DNA of 64,000 nt from contig JAFRGC010000050.1 in NCBI GenBank assembly GCA_017434025.1, forward strand, positions 41,797 through 105,796, read 5' to 3'. The position numbers were made by a program, and so were the translations under genes. The stretch is from Mogibacterium sp. (GTDB lineage Bacteria > Bacillota > Clostridia > Peptostreptococcales > Anaerovoracaceae). Positions 53,465 through 63,215 of the stretch are shown here, piece by piece; position 1 is the stretch's first letter; each line of letters begins with the position of its first letter. The notes under the pieces were generated by a model that saw only the letters and a list, made by a program, of their open reading frames with translations, had not been told where the DNA came from and searched no databases.

Positions 53465-54157
53465 ATGAGAGAAGTAACCGAACTTCAGGGAAGGATCGGA
53501 TATGAATTCAGGAATGAAACGCTGCTCAGGAACGCGCTGACACACAGTTCATACTCTGCTGAACACAGACTCGACTATTCATCAAACAATGAAAGGCTTG
53601 AATTTATTGGAGATGCATATGTCGATGCTGTGATCGGCGCGGAGCTGTTCGGCATCATGAAGGATGCTCCTGAAGGCGTGCTGTCTAAGAACAGGGCGGA
53701 TGTAGTCCGCGAGGAATCTCTGGCCGATGTGGCAAGGAGTATCAACCTCGGAGATTATATCTACATGGGTAAGGGAGAAGAAGCTACCGGCGGACGCCGC
53801 AAGGATTCGATACTCGCGGATTCTTTTGAGGCACTCATCGGGGCCGTTATTCTTGACGGCGGATATGAAGCCGGCAGGAGAGTCGTTCTCGATCTTCTGC
53901 ATGAAAAGATTGAAATGGCGGTTGCAGGTAAACTGCGCCAAGATTATAAGACTATGCTTCAGGAGAAGCTCCAGGAGAAGGAACATAATTTCAAGATGAA
54001 ATACAACATCGTTTCTGAAAGCGGTCCTGATCACAACAAGACCTTCACGATCGAAGTAATAGTCAACAGTGTCGTTCTGGGGACAGGAAGCGGCAAGAGC
54101 AAAGCCAAAGCAGAGCAGGCCGCTGCCAAAGACGCACTTTCGAAGGGAGTTATCTGA
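53465..54157 (+). CDS. rnc: Ribonuclease III
   Basis: 230 residues. N-terminal RNase III domain (NALTHSSY, signature NERLEFIGDAYVDAVIG, DSFEALIGAVILDGG) and C-terminal double-stranded RNA-binding domain (DYKTMLQEKLQEKEHNFKMKY ... GTGSGKSKAKAEQAAAKDAL). Catalytic acidic residues are present. AGGAGG before the ATG. Its stop is one base away from the TTG of smc. Confidence 0.96.
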   Translation: MREVTELQGRIGYEFRNETLLRNALTHSSYSAEHRLDYSSNNERLEFIGDAYVDAVIGAELFGIMKDAPEGVLSKNRADVVREESLADVARSINLGDYIYMGKGEEATGGRRKDSILADSFEALIGAVILDGGYEAGRRVVLDLLHEKIEMAVAGKLRQDYKTMLQEKLQEKEHNFKMKYNIVSESGPDHNKTFTIEVIVNSVVLGTGSGKSKAKAEQAAAKDALSKGVI

Positions 54158-54158
54158 T

Positions 54159-57100
54159 TTGTATTTTAAACGTATAGAGATGCAGGGGTTCAAGTCATTT
54201 GCTGACCCTGTTACGATCGAACTCAATGAAGGCATCACCTGCATCATAGGGCCGAACGGAAGCGGAAAGAGCAACATCAGCGATGCGCTCAGATGGGTGC
54301 TCGGAGAGCAGAGCTCGCGCCAGCTGAGAGGCAGCAAGATGCAGGATGTTATTTTTGCGGGCACGGCTACGAGGAAACCTCGCGGCATGGCTGAGGTAAC
54401 TCTTGTAATTGATAATTCTACAGGGATCCTGCCGCTCGAGTACAGAGAAGTAGCTGTCACCAGGAGAATGTACAGATCCGGCGAGAGTGAATATCTGATC
54501 AATGGCAATCAGTGCAGACTGAGAGATATCAGGGAACTCTTCATGGATACTGGTATCGGTGTCGAAGGCTATTCCATCATCGGCCAGGGCAAGATCGCAG
54601 ATATCGTAAGCACTAAGCCGGAAAACCGCAGACAGATCTTCGAAGAAGCTGCCGGAGTAGTCCTGTACAAGACAAGGAAGACCGAAGCGGAGAACAAGCT
54701 CAAATCAGCAACTTCAGATCTCGAACGTGTCAGAGATATCATCGCTGAGATCGAAGGGCGTATAGACGGTCTGAAGGAAGATTCTGAGAAAGCTACAGAG
54801 TATCTGGCTCTCAGAGAGCGTTATAAGACTCTGGGAATCAATATCATACTGCATAATCTCGACAATCTGCAGGCAAGCGTAGAAGCTGGCCGCAGTGAAC
54901 TCGAAGAACTCAGTGCTAAACTCACAGCTTCTGATGCGAGAGTCAGCGAAATTGACGATCTGCTCGAGCAGGCTCGCCTCAAGGACGCATCTCTTAGCGA
55001 AGAGTTCGGTCAGGCCAATTCTGACATGCTGAGTGTTGTTGAGGAACTCAATACCATCCTGAGCGGCGGAGAGCTCAACAAAGAGAAACTCGCAGGCATA
55101 GAGCGTGAACTTGCAAGACTGGCCGGCGAGATTTCCGCAGCAGAAGAGAAATATGCTGTTGAGAAGAATTCTCTCGAAGAGCTCGAAGCTGAGGATCAGG
55201 AACTGAATGCAGGTATGGAAGCCGTTCGCCGTGAACTCGCTGACGCTGTCATGGTGTTCAATGACCATACCAGACAGTCCTCATCTGTATCTATGGAGAT
55301 CGAGAATCTCAAAGATAAGATGATCACGCTCAACAATCAGAACGTCACGAGAAATGCTGAGATCAATACTCTCAGCAATTATAAGAAGACGCTTTCTGAC
55401 AGACGTGAACAGCTCCAGGCGGATTTCGAAGGCAAGGATAAGTCCGATGCAGACAACAGGGCTAATCTGGAGAGACTTGAGCAGGAGATCGATTCCAAGA
55501 GAACCGAACTCGAAGCTGAGCGCGCTAAGATCGGTGAGATCACTGAGCACATTGAGATGACAAGAGCGCACATGTCATCAATTTCCAAGGAAATCGATGA
55601 GATCACTGTCAAATCCAACCGCGCGATCGCAAGACGCAGTACCATCGAAGAGATGGAGGCGAATTACGAAGGGTATAACAATGCCGTAAGAAGCCTGATG
55701 CAGCGCCATGCTGACGGAGTGATCGGAACAGTGTCGGATATCATTAATGTTCCTGCAGGATATGAGACCGCAGTCGAGACTGCGCTCGGAGGCGCACTCC
55801 AGCACATCGTCTGCAAGACAGACAGAGACGCAAAATCCGCGATAAGCTGGCTCAAATCAGCACGCGCCGGCCGTGCGACTTTCCTGCCTGTCGAATCCGT
55901 AAGGGCAGACCGTGTAAGACTCAGCAGAGAAGTGACGGGATCCGAAGGATTCCTCGGCCTTGCTTCTGAGATGGTCAGCACGGAAGACATTTACAGAGAG
56001 ATCGTTGATTATCTGCTCTGCAGAGTCATTATCGCTGATAATATGGATAACGCTGTAGCGATGTCCAAGATCATCAGCAACGGTTTCAGGATCGTAACTG
56101 TCGACGGAGAAGTCATCAATGCATTTGGCGCTATAACAGGCGGAAGATATGCCAACAAAACCGCAAATCTTCTGGACAGAAAGAAAGAAATATCTACTCT
56201 TACCGAGATGATCTGGGGATATGTAGCTAAGACGAAAGACCTGGAAGCCCGCAAAGGCGCAGAGGCCTCCAGAGAAGCTGAGCTCAAGATCCAGCGCGAT
56301 GAACAGAGACGCAAAGTCACTGATCTTGAGATCGCGTACAACGTTCTCAAGACTGACAGAGACCATGCTGAAGAGCTTGTCAGAGTTGACGCCGGAGCAG
56401 CAGAGAGATTCCGCAAAGAGATCGATACGATCGGTCAGGATATCGAACGCGCAGACGATATGATCGCGAAATACAAAGTAGCGATCCTGGAAGCCAAGGA
56501 TGAATATGACGCATCAGAGCACAGAGCAGATGAGCTGATGAAAGAACTCGATGATCTCAGACCGATGATCGAAGATGATAATGAGAAAATCGTTTCTCTC
56601 AAGGTCAGGATCGGTGAGGGCGAATCCAAAGTCCTCGCGCGTAATGAGATGATCGAAAGAGTCAGAGATACAGTGACTGAACTTGAATCCAGTCTCGAGG
56701 ATTACAGAGATTCTGTTACGGAACTGGAGACAACTCGTGAACTGCTGACAAGCAGCAGTGAGAAGTCAGAAGGCAGAGAAACAGAACTCAAACAGAAGAA
56801 AGAAGAACTGGAGTCCTCGATCAGCCAGCTCTCGCATGAACTGGAATCCAACAGAGAACTCAGCGAGAAGCTCCATACGGAGCAGAAGTCTGCAAGAGAA
56901 GCTGCTGAAAGCCTGAGAGATGACAAATACAAGATGGAAGTGAAGACTGCGAGAAACGAAACGCTTCTCGATACCCAGAAAGACAAACTCTGGGACGAAT
57001 TCGAAGTCTCGTACGCCGAGGCTCTCGAAATGAGAGCCCCTGACTTCGCGATCACATCAGGGAACAAGGAATCCCGCGAAGTCAGGCTCCGCCTTGCGGA

Positions 57101-57719
57101 GCTCGGCGACGTCAACGTCGGCGCCATCGAAGAATACAGAGCAGTCAGCAAGCGTTATGAGTTCATGTCCGCTCAGGAGAAGGATATCTCAAGAGCGATG
57201 AGCGAGCTCGAAGAGATCATTTCAAGCATGGACAAGACGATCAGGATGAGATTCAAGGAGAATTTCGATCAGGTCGTAGTGAACTTCGAAGAAGCATTCA
57301 AGGAACTGTTTGGCGGAGGATATGCTGAACTCAGACTCGAGGATGAGAACAGACCGCTGGAATCCGGCATCGAGATCACAGCTCAGCCGCCGGGTAAGAA
57401 GCTCAAGAACATCAACCTGCTCTCAGGCGGAGAGAAGACACTGACAGCGATCGCACTGATGTTCGCTGTACTCAAGGCCAAGCCGACACCGTTTGTCATT
57501 CTTGACGAGGTCGAAGCTGCACTTGATGAAGTCAATATTGAACACTTCTCAGACTATCTCAAGAAGTTTGAGAATATCCAGTTCGCATTGATCACACACC
57601 AGAAAGCTACAATGGAGCACGCAGACGTTCTGTACGGCGTCACTATGCCGGAGCAGGGAATTTCACGTATGCTTTCACTCAAGCTCGGCGATGAGTTCGA
57701 TGTCGAAGGATTAGAATAA
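54159..57719 (+). CDS. smc: Chromosome segregation ATPase SMC
   Basis: 1186 residues. TTG start at 54159, giving the canonical L/M-YFKRIEMQGFKSFA; a longer frame from 54069 runs inside rnc. Walker A IIGPNGSGKSN, R-loop and QGKIADIVSTKPENRRQIFEEAAG block, two long coiled-coil arms, hinge at about 510-690 (VIGTVSDIINVPAGYETAVETALGGALQ ... GGRYANKTANL region), and a C-terminal ATPase half with LLSGGEKTLTAIALMFA signature and Walker B FVILDEVEAALDE. The conserved rnc-smc-ftsY order is kept. Confidence 0.97.
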   Translation: MYFKRIEMQGFKSFADPVTIELNEGITCIIGPNGSGKSNISDALRWVLGEQSSRQLRGSKMQDVIFAGTATRKPRGMAEVTLVIDNSTGILPLEYREVAVTRRMYRSGESEYLINGNQCRLRDIRELFMDTGIGVEGYSIIGQGKIADIVSTKPENRRQIFEEAAGVVLYKTRKTEAENKLKSATSDLERVRDIIAEIEGRIDGLKEDSEKATEYLALRERYKTLGINIILHNLDNLQASVEAGRSELEELSAKLTASDARVSEIDDLLEQARLKDASLSEEFGQANSDMLSVVEELNTILSGGELNKEKLAGIERELARLAGEISAAEEKYAVEKNSLEELEAEDQELNAGMEAVRRELADAVMVFNDHTRQSSSVSMEIENLKDKMITLNNQNVTRNAEINTLSNYKKTLSDRREQLQADFEGKDKSDADNRANLERLEQEIDSKRTELEAERAKIGEITEHIEMTRAHMSSISKEIDEITVKSNRAIARRSTIEEMEANYEGYNNAVRSLMQRHADGVIGTVSDIINVPAGYETAVETALGGALQHIVCKTDRDAKSAISWLKSARAGRATFLPVESVRADRVRLSREVTGSEGFLGLASEMVSTEDIYREIVDYLLCRVIIADNMDNAVAMSKIISNGFRIVTVDGEVINAFGAITGGRYANKTANLLDRKKEISTLTEMIWGYVAKTKDLEARKGAEASREAELKIQRDEQRRKVTDLEIAYNVLKTDRDHAEELVRVDAGAAERFRKEIDTIGQDIERADDMIAKYKVAILEAKDEYDASEHRADELMKELDDLRPMIEDDNEKIVSLKVRIGEGESKVLARNEMIERVRDTVTELESSLEDYRDSVTELETTRELLTSSSEKSEGRETELKQKKEELESSISQLSHELESNRELSEKLHTEQKSAREAAESLRDDKYKMEVKTARNETLLDTQKDKLWDEFEVSYAEALEMRAPDFAITSGNKESREVRLRLAELGDVNVGAIEEYRAVSKRYEFMSAQEKDISRAMSELEEIISSMDKTIRMRFKENFDQVVVNFEEAFKELFGGGYAELRLEDENRPLESGIEITAQPPGKKLKNINLLSGGEKTLTAIALMFAVLKAKPTPFVILDEVEAALDEVNIEHFSDYLKKFENIQFALITHQKATMEHADVLYGVTMPEQGISRMLSLKLGDEFDVEGLE

Positions 57720-57732
57720 TAAGGAGAACACG

Positions 57733-58629
57733 ATGGGGCTTTTTGACAAGAAATCAACCTTCAGGAAATTCATTGACAGTATCACCAATGCCATATACGA
57801 CAACCCTGACCTCGGCCCTGAGTTCATGGAAGAACTCGAGGAAGGTCTTGTCATGTCAGATATCGGTATAGATACTTCGGATGCAATCATGAAAGAGCTC
57901 GATACTGCGATCAACGAGAGATACATCATCAAAGAGAAGCAGATCAAGAAGGAACTTTCAGGCATCATTGAAGGACTGATGGACAAGGGCGAACGCAATA
58001 AGATGTCCACCGATTACCCGCTGATCATCCTCATGATCGGTATCAACGGAGGCGGCAAGACAACTACTATCGCCAAGCTCGCACATATGTATAAGAAGAA
58101 GGGCAAGACTGTTATGCTTGCAGCTGCAGATACTTTCCGTGCTGCTGCTGCAGAACAGCTCCAGACATGGGGAGACAGAGTCGGCGTCAGAGTGATCAGG
58201 CATGAGGAAGGTACTGATCCTACCGCCGTCATCTATGATGCCATACAGTCTGCCAAGTCTAACAATATAGACGTTCTGATCTGCGATACTGCCGGGAGAC
58301 TTCAGAACAAGGTCAATCTGATGAAAGAGCTTGAGAAGATGAGCAAAGTCATCTCGAGAGAGTATCCGGAAGCATCCAGAGAGAACCTGCTGGTCCTCGA
58401 TGCTACGACCGGCAAGAACGCTGTCAGCCAGGCTGAAGAATTTTCAGCGATCTCTGACATCACAGGTATCGTTCTTACCAAGATGGATGGAACTGCAAGA
58501 GGCGGTATTTCCATAACCATCGCAGATCAGTTCGATATGCCGATCAAATTCATCGGCATGGGAGAAGGTCTTGACGATCTGATCCCGTTCAACGCGCACG
58601 ACTTCGCCGAGAGTATTTTCGACGAATGA
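57733..58629 (+). CDS. ftsY: Signal recognition particle receptor FtsY
   Basis: 298 residues: the NG GTPase domain only, without the long acidic A domain of E. coli. N domain helices, P-loop GINGGGKTTTIAKLA, DTFRAAAAEQLQTW, DTAGRLQNK, TKMDGTARGG and FIGMGEGLDDLIPFNA. Docks SRP-ribosome complexes at the membrane. The ffh gene, often next, is not here; der follows after 15 bases. Confidence 0.96.
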   Translation: MGLFDKKSTFRKFIDSITNAIYDNPDLGPEFMEELEEGLVMSDIGIDTSDAIMKELDTAINERYIIKEKQIKKELSGIIEGLMDKGERNKMSTDYPLIILMIGINGGGKTTTIAKLAHMYKKKGKTVMLAAADTFRAAAAEQLQTWGDRVGVRVIRHEEGTDPTAVIYDAIQSAKSNNIDVLICDTAGRLQNKVNLMKELEKMSKVISREYPEASRENLLVLDATTGKNAVSQAEEFSAISDITGIVLTKMDGTARGGISITIADQFDMPIKFIGMGEGLDDLIPFNAHDFAESIFDE

Positions 58630-58644
58630 TCAGGAGGTCAATCA

Positions 58645-59970
58645 ATGGGTAAACCTATCCTTGCCATAGTCGGCAGACCGAATGTAGGCAAGTCAACATT
58701 TTTCAACAGAATAATAGGTGAGAGACGCGCTATCGTTGAGGACACACCGGGTGTCACCAGAGACAGGATCTATTCCGAAGCTGAATGGAACGGCAAGGAA
58801 TTCGGCGTCATCGATACAGGCGGTATCGAGGTCAAGACAGATGATACGATCCTCGCACAGATGAGAGATCAGGCTGTTATCGCTATGGATATGGCCGATG
58901 TTATCGTGTTCATGGTCGACGGTAAGGAAGGCCTGACAACAGCTGACCGTGAAGTCGCAGACATGCTCAGACGCACCGGCAAGGAGATCATCCTTGTCGT
59001 TAACAAAGTAGATGCACCGTCCAAGGCATATGAGTCACTTTACGAGTTCTATGAACTGGGATTCGATGACCCGATTGCGATCAGTGCCGCTAATATGACC
59101 AACATGGGAGATCTGCTCGACAGGATCGTCGACGGATTCCCTTCAGATGAGTATGATCGCAGAGAAGATTCCGTCAATATCGCGATCATCGGCAAACCTA
59201 ACGTAGGCAAATCTTCTCTCGTAAATGCCCTGACGAAGCAGAACCGCGTTATCGTTTCACCGATAGCGGGAACAACACGCGATACGATAGATACGCCTTT
59301 TACTTACAAAGACAGAGAGTACACGCTGATCGACACAGCTGGTCTCCGTAAGAAGAGCAAAGTCAACGATACGATCGAAAAATACAGTGTGATCAGAGCG
59401 ATCGCCGCGATCGAGAGGTGCGACATCTGTATCCTGATGATCGATGCAGAGACCGGACTGACAGAGCAGGACAAAAAGATCGCGGGCTATGCCCACGAAG
59501 CCGGCAAAGGCCTGATGATCGTAGTGAACAAATGGGATCTCATCGAGAAAGAAACAAATACGATGAGAGACTATGAGCGCAAGATCAAAGCCGAGCTGCT
59601 GTTCGCGTCCTATGCTCCGGTCCTGTTTGTCAGCGTACTGAACAAACTCAGGATATACGATATCATCGACCGTGCCAGCCGCATCGCAGATGCCAGAAGC
59701 ATGAGGATCACTACCGGCAAGCTCAACAGTATCATCGAAGACGCAGTCATGATGAGACAGCCGCCTTCAGATAAGGGCAGGAGACTCAAGATCTACTACG
59801 GCACGCAGATCGGTACCAAGCCTCCGCTGTTCTCATTCAGCATCAATGACAGAGAGCTGATGCATTTCTCATATGCACGATATATCGAGAACAAGATAAG
59901 AGAAGCATATGATTTCGAAGGCACTTCAATCAAGTTCGTATGGAATGAGAGGAGAGGTGAGAGCAGATGA
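58645..59970 (+). CDS. der: Ribosome biogenesis GTPase Der (EngA)
   Basis: 441 residues with two tandem G domains: GRPNVGKSTFFNRI ... DTGGIE ... NKVD and GKPNVGKSSLVNAL ... DTAGLRKKSKVND ... NKWD, then the KH-like C domain (LKIYYGTQIGTKPPLFSFSIND). Needed for 50S maturation. Its stop overlaps the start of the plsY-gpsA fusion by 4 bases (ATGA). der-plsY-gpsA is a common order. Confidence 0.97.
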   Translation: MGKPILAIVGRPNVGKSTFFNRIIGERRAIVEDTPGVTRDRIYSEAEWNGKEFGVIDTGGIEVKTDDTILAQMRDQAVIAMDMADVIVFMVDGKEGLTTADREVADMLRRTGKEIILVVNKVDAPSKAYESLYEFYELGFDDPIAISAANMTNMGDLLDRIVDGFPSDEYDRREDSVNIAIIGKPNVGKSSLVNALTKQNRVIVSPIAGTTRDTIDTPFTYKDREYTLIDTAGLRKKSKVNDTIEKYSVIRAIAAIERCDICILMIDAETGLTEQDKKIAGYAHEAGKGLMIVVNKWDLIEKETNTMRDYERKIKAELLFASYAPVLFVSVLNKLRIYDIIDRASRIADARSMRITTGKLNSIIEDAVMMRQPPSDKGRRLKIYYGTQIGTKPPLFSFSINDRELMHFSYARYIENKIREAYDFEGTSIKFVWNERRGESR

Positions 59971-61880
59971 GTGATTTGTTGACTAACATTCCGAGAGAAT
60001 TGATTATCGTAGGCGTGATCGCGTATGCGCTTGGCAATATCAATCCATCCATCATTATAGGCAAGCTCTATCACGTAAATATCCGCAAAGAAGGCAGCGG
60101 CAATCCCGGCATGACAAACACGATCAGAGTCATCGGACTCAAAGCCGGTATCGCTGTATTGATAGTGGATGTTCTCAAGGCTTTTGCAGCTGTCAAGATC
60201 GGAATACATATGGCCGGCCTCCTCGGAGGAATGGTTGCATTCGCATGTGTCGTCATAGGGCACTGTTTTCCGGTCGTACTCGGTTTCAAAGGGGGCAAAG
60301 GAGTTGCTGCGTCCCTCGGTGCTGCCCTGGCTCTGAACTGGGAGAGCGCATTGATCGCACTTCTCGTTGCCGCAGCGCTGTTTATCCTGACACGCAGAGT
60401 CTCAGTCTGCTCAATGGGAGCAGCCATCACATATCCTTGTGTCATCTGGCTTTTCGAGCCGGACTGCCTGTATTTTGCGATTGGCGCTGCTGCCTTCCTT
60501 ATACTCATGCATGCAGCTAATATCGGCCGCATCGCCAGAGGCGAGGAGAAAGAACTCACGGTCGGACACAGGGACCGCAAGGGGAACACTGATGATGACG
60601 AGGAACCGGTCGAAGAGGATACTGAGGAAGAGGAAGAAGCCGAATCTGCCGCAGAACCGGAACCTGTATCTGTTACAGATGATCCGCTGACGGAAGAAGA
60701 GCTGGATACGCTGAGTGAAGATCAGCAGGAGATTCAGGATATCGAGAGCGGTGAATCTCATATTACTGCAGCTGCAACAAGAGATCCGGGTCTCGTTCAG
60801 GCACAGACACAGGAAGCTGTGAGACCGGAGCCGGAACCGATGGATTATTATGCGGGATGTGAGATCCCTGATATCGGTCCTGCCAAACGCAGCATTGCTG
60901 TGATCGGTAATGGTTCGTTCGGTACTGCGATGGCGAATCTCCTCGTATATAACGGGCACGATGTTACCCTATACGGACGCAACAAGGAAGCGATCGATCT
61001 CATGCGCAGAACTCGCATGAATGACCACTATCTGCCATATGTGATATTAAGTGACAGGATCAACTATACCAGTGATCTCAAACAGGCGGTCAAAGGCAAG
61101 AGTATCGTTGTATTTGCTGTCCCTGCACAGAAATTCAGAGAAGTATCATCTTCATGCGCCCGCTGGCTGGATGATGGTGCCATAGCTGTTAACCTGGCTA
61201 AGGGTATCGAACAGAAGACTCTGAAGACGCTCTCTGAGGTCGCTGCGGAAACGATCCCGAATGCCGCATATGTGGCATTATCCGGTCCTTCACATGCTGA
61301 AGAGATCGTCAGGAACTTCCCTGCAGGAGTAGTGGTAGCATCCAGGAATAAAGCTGCTGCTGAGATGATCCAGGATGTATTCATGTCAGAACAGTTCAGG
61401 ATCTATACACAGGATGATATGGTCGGAGTAGAGATCGCCGGAGCGGTCAAGAATGTTATTGCGATCATCACCGGTATTTCTGACGGTATGAAACTCGGTT
61501 CCAACGCCAGAGCGGCGCTTATGACACGTGCGATCCATGAGATCACGAGACTTGGCGTGGCGATGGGAGCAAACAGAGAAACTTTTGCAGGTCTGTCGGG
61601 TATCGGTGACCTGATCGTTACATGCTCGACCAACCTCTCAAGGAACAGACGCTGCGGAATGCTTATAGGACTGGGGCTGGAGCCGGAAGATGCCGTAAGC
61701 AGAGTCGGTTCCGTTGTAGAAGGTTACTATACAGCAGAGGCAGTCTGCGAACTCGCAGAGAAGTACAATGTAGACATGCCGATCTGCAATTTGACGAAGA
61801 AACTCCTGCATAGCGAGATCGCCCCTGAGAAAGCGCTCAAAATGCTTATGTCCAGGAGCAAGAAAGACGAACTTCAATAA
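59967..61880 (+). CDS. plsY-gpsA: Fused glycerol-3-phosphate acyltransferase PlsY and glycerol-3-phosphate dehydrogenase GpsA
   Basis: 637 residues encoding two consecutive lipid enzymes. Residues 1-195 are PlsY: multi-helix membrane protein with REGSGNPGMTN-type motif (KEGSGNPGMTNTIRVIG) and GHCFPVVLGFKGGKGVAAS. Residues about 195-303 are an acidic, disordered linker (EEPVEEDTEEEEEAE). Residues about 304-637 are GpsA: KRSIAVIGNGSFGTAMAN (NAD(P) site), NLAKGIE, ALSGPSHAEEI, GAVKNVIAI (catalytic Lys) and NARAALMTRAIHEITRLG. GpsA makes sn-glycerol-3-phosphate and PlsY acylates it with acyl-phosphate from PlsX, so the fusion may channel substrate at the membrane. An in-frame ATG at 60840 (residue 292), 9 bases after GGAG, could also yield free GpsA. 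Confidence 0.93.
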   Translation: MSDLLTNIPRELIIVGVIAYALGNINPSIIIGKLYHVNIRKEGSGNPGMTNTIRVIGLKAGIAVLIVDVLKAFAAVKIGIHMAGLLGGMVAFACVVIGHCFPVVLGFKGGKGVAASLGAALALNWESALIALLVAAALFILTRRVSVCSMGAAITYPCVIWLFEPDCLYFAIGAAAFLILMHAANIGRIARGEEKELTVGHRDRKGNTDDDEEPVEEDTEEEEEAESAAEPEPVSVTDDPLTEEELDTLSEDQQEIQDIESGESHITAAATRDPGLVQAQTQEAVRPEPEPMDYYAGCEIPDIGPAKRSIAVIGNGSFGTAMANLLVYNGHDVTLYGRNKEAIDLMRRTRMNDHYLPYVILSDRINYTSDLKQAVKGKSIVVFAVPAQKFREVSSSCARWLDDGAIAVNLAKGIEQKTLKTLSEVAAETIPNAAYVALSGPSHAEEIVRNFPAGVVVASRNKAAAEMIQDVFMSEQFRIYTQDDMVGVEIAGAVKNVIAIITGISDGMKLGSNARAALMTRAIHEITRLGVAMGANRETFAGLSGIGDLIVTCSTNLSRNRRCGMLIGLGLEPEDAVSRVGSVVEGYYTAEAVCELAEKYNVDMPICNLTKKLLHSEIAPEKALKMLMSRSKKDELQ

Positions 61881-63211
61881 TGAACAAATATCATATCATC
61901 ACATACGGATGTCAGATGAATGAGCACGACTCGGAGAACATCGCCGGGCTGCTGGAAGCAATGGGTTATGTCTATGAAGAAGACCCATACGATTCTGATG
62001 TCGTAGTCATTAATACATGCAGTGTCAGGGAGAACGCGGACAAGAGATTCTTCGGAGTTCTCGGTCAGTTCAAGAAGAAACGCAGGAATGATCCTGATTT
62101 CATCCTCTGTGTTTGCGGATGTATGCCGCAGCAGCCGAGGATCGTCGAGAAGATCAACAAACAGTTCTCCTGGGTCGACATTGTATTCGGAACTCAGAAT
62201 ATCGCGAAATTCCCTGAGCTGTTGGAGAAACGCATCAGGACTGGACGCAGACAGCGTGAGATCATCGACAACAATCCTGTGATAGATGAGCAGGAGATGA
62301 AACCTAAGAGGATGTTCAGGCATAAGGCTCTTGTGAACATCACGTATGGCTGCAACAATTTCTGCACATACTGTATCGTCCCTTATACCAGAGGGCGCGA
62401 GAAGAGCAGGATGCTGCAGGACATCGTCAGAGAGATCAGCTGTCTGGCTGCAGATGGAGTCAGGGAAGTGATGCTGCTCGGGCAGAATGTCGATTCCTAC
62501 AGAGATGCGGTCGGACATGATTTTGCAGATCTCCTCCACGCTGTCAACGATATCGACGGGATCATCAGGATCAGATTCATGACATCACATCCTAAAGATA
62601 TTTCTGACAGAATGATCGACTGTTTCAGGACTTGTGACAAGCTCTGCCACAACATACATCTGCCGGTACAGGCCGGAAGCGATCGTGTGCTCAAGAGAAT
62701 GAACCGCCACTATGACACTGCCAGATATCTGGAAATCGTGGACAAACTGAGAGCTGCTGCGCCTGATATCACGATGTCTACTGACATTATCGTAGGATTC
62801 CCGGGGGAGACAGAAGAAGATTTCGAAGCGACCCTCGACATCGCTCGCAAGGTCAGATATGATTCGGCATTCACATTTATCTATTCTCCTAGAGAAGGCA
62901 CTCCGGCTGCACGGTTCACTGATCAGATACCGGATGAAGTATGCCATGACAGATTCGACAGACTTGTTGATGTTATGAACAGCATTAGCCTTGAGAAGAA
63001 CCTCGAATACAAGGGCAGAACCTATGAAGTGCTGGTCGAAGGTGTCAGCAAGACCGAAGATAACGCGTACGCCGGAAGAACTGACGGATTCAAACTCGTC
63101 AATTTCACATCTGACAAAACACCTGACGAGATCATCGGAACGCTGGTCAATGTTCAGATAACCGAGAGCAAGACTTTCAGTCTGGAAGGTGTTGAAGTCG
63201 AAAGGAACTAA
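61880..63211 (+). CDS. miaB: tRNA-2-methylthio-N6-dimethylallyladenosine synthase MiaB
   Basis: 443-residue radical SAM methylthiotransferase acting on i6A37 of tRNA. N-terminal UPF0004 domain with three cluster cysteines (TYGCQMNEHDSENI, INTCSVRENADKR, CVCGCMPQ), radical SAM motif GCNNFCTYCIVPYTRG, SYRD, HLPVQAGSDRVLKRMNRHYD, and a C-terminal TRAM domain (GRTYEVLVEGVSKTEDNAYAGRT). The ATG shares one base with the stop of the preceding fusion gene. Confidence 0.97.
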   Translation: MNKYHIITYGCQMNEHDSENIAGLLEAMGYVYEEDPYDSDVVVINTCSVRENADKRFFGVLGQFKKKRRNDPDFILCVCGCMPQQPRIVEKINKQFSWVDIVFGTQNIAKFPELLEKRIRTGRRQREIIDNNPVIDEQEMKPKRMFRHKALVNITYGCNNFCTYCIVPYTRGREKSRMLQDIVREISCLAADGVREVMLLGQNVDSYRDAVGHDFADLLHAVNDIDGIIRIRFMTSHPKDISDRMIDCFRTCDKLCHNIHLPVQAGSDRVLKRMNRHYDTARYLEIVDKLRAAAPDITMSTDIIVGFPGETEEDFEATLDIARKVRYDSAFTFIYSPREGTPAARFTDQIPDEVCHDRFDRLVDVMNSISLEKNLEYKGRTYEVLVEGVSKTEDNAYAGRTDGFKLVNFTSDKTPDEIIGTLVNVQITESKTFSLEGVEVERN

Positions 63212-63215
63212 TCGG

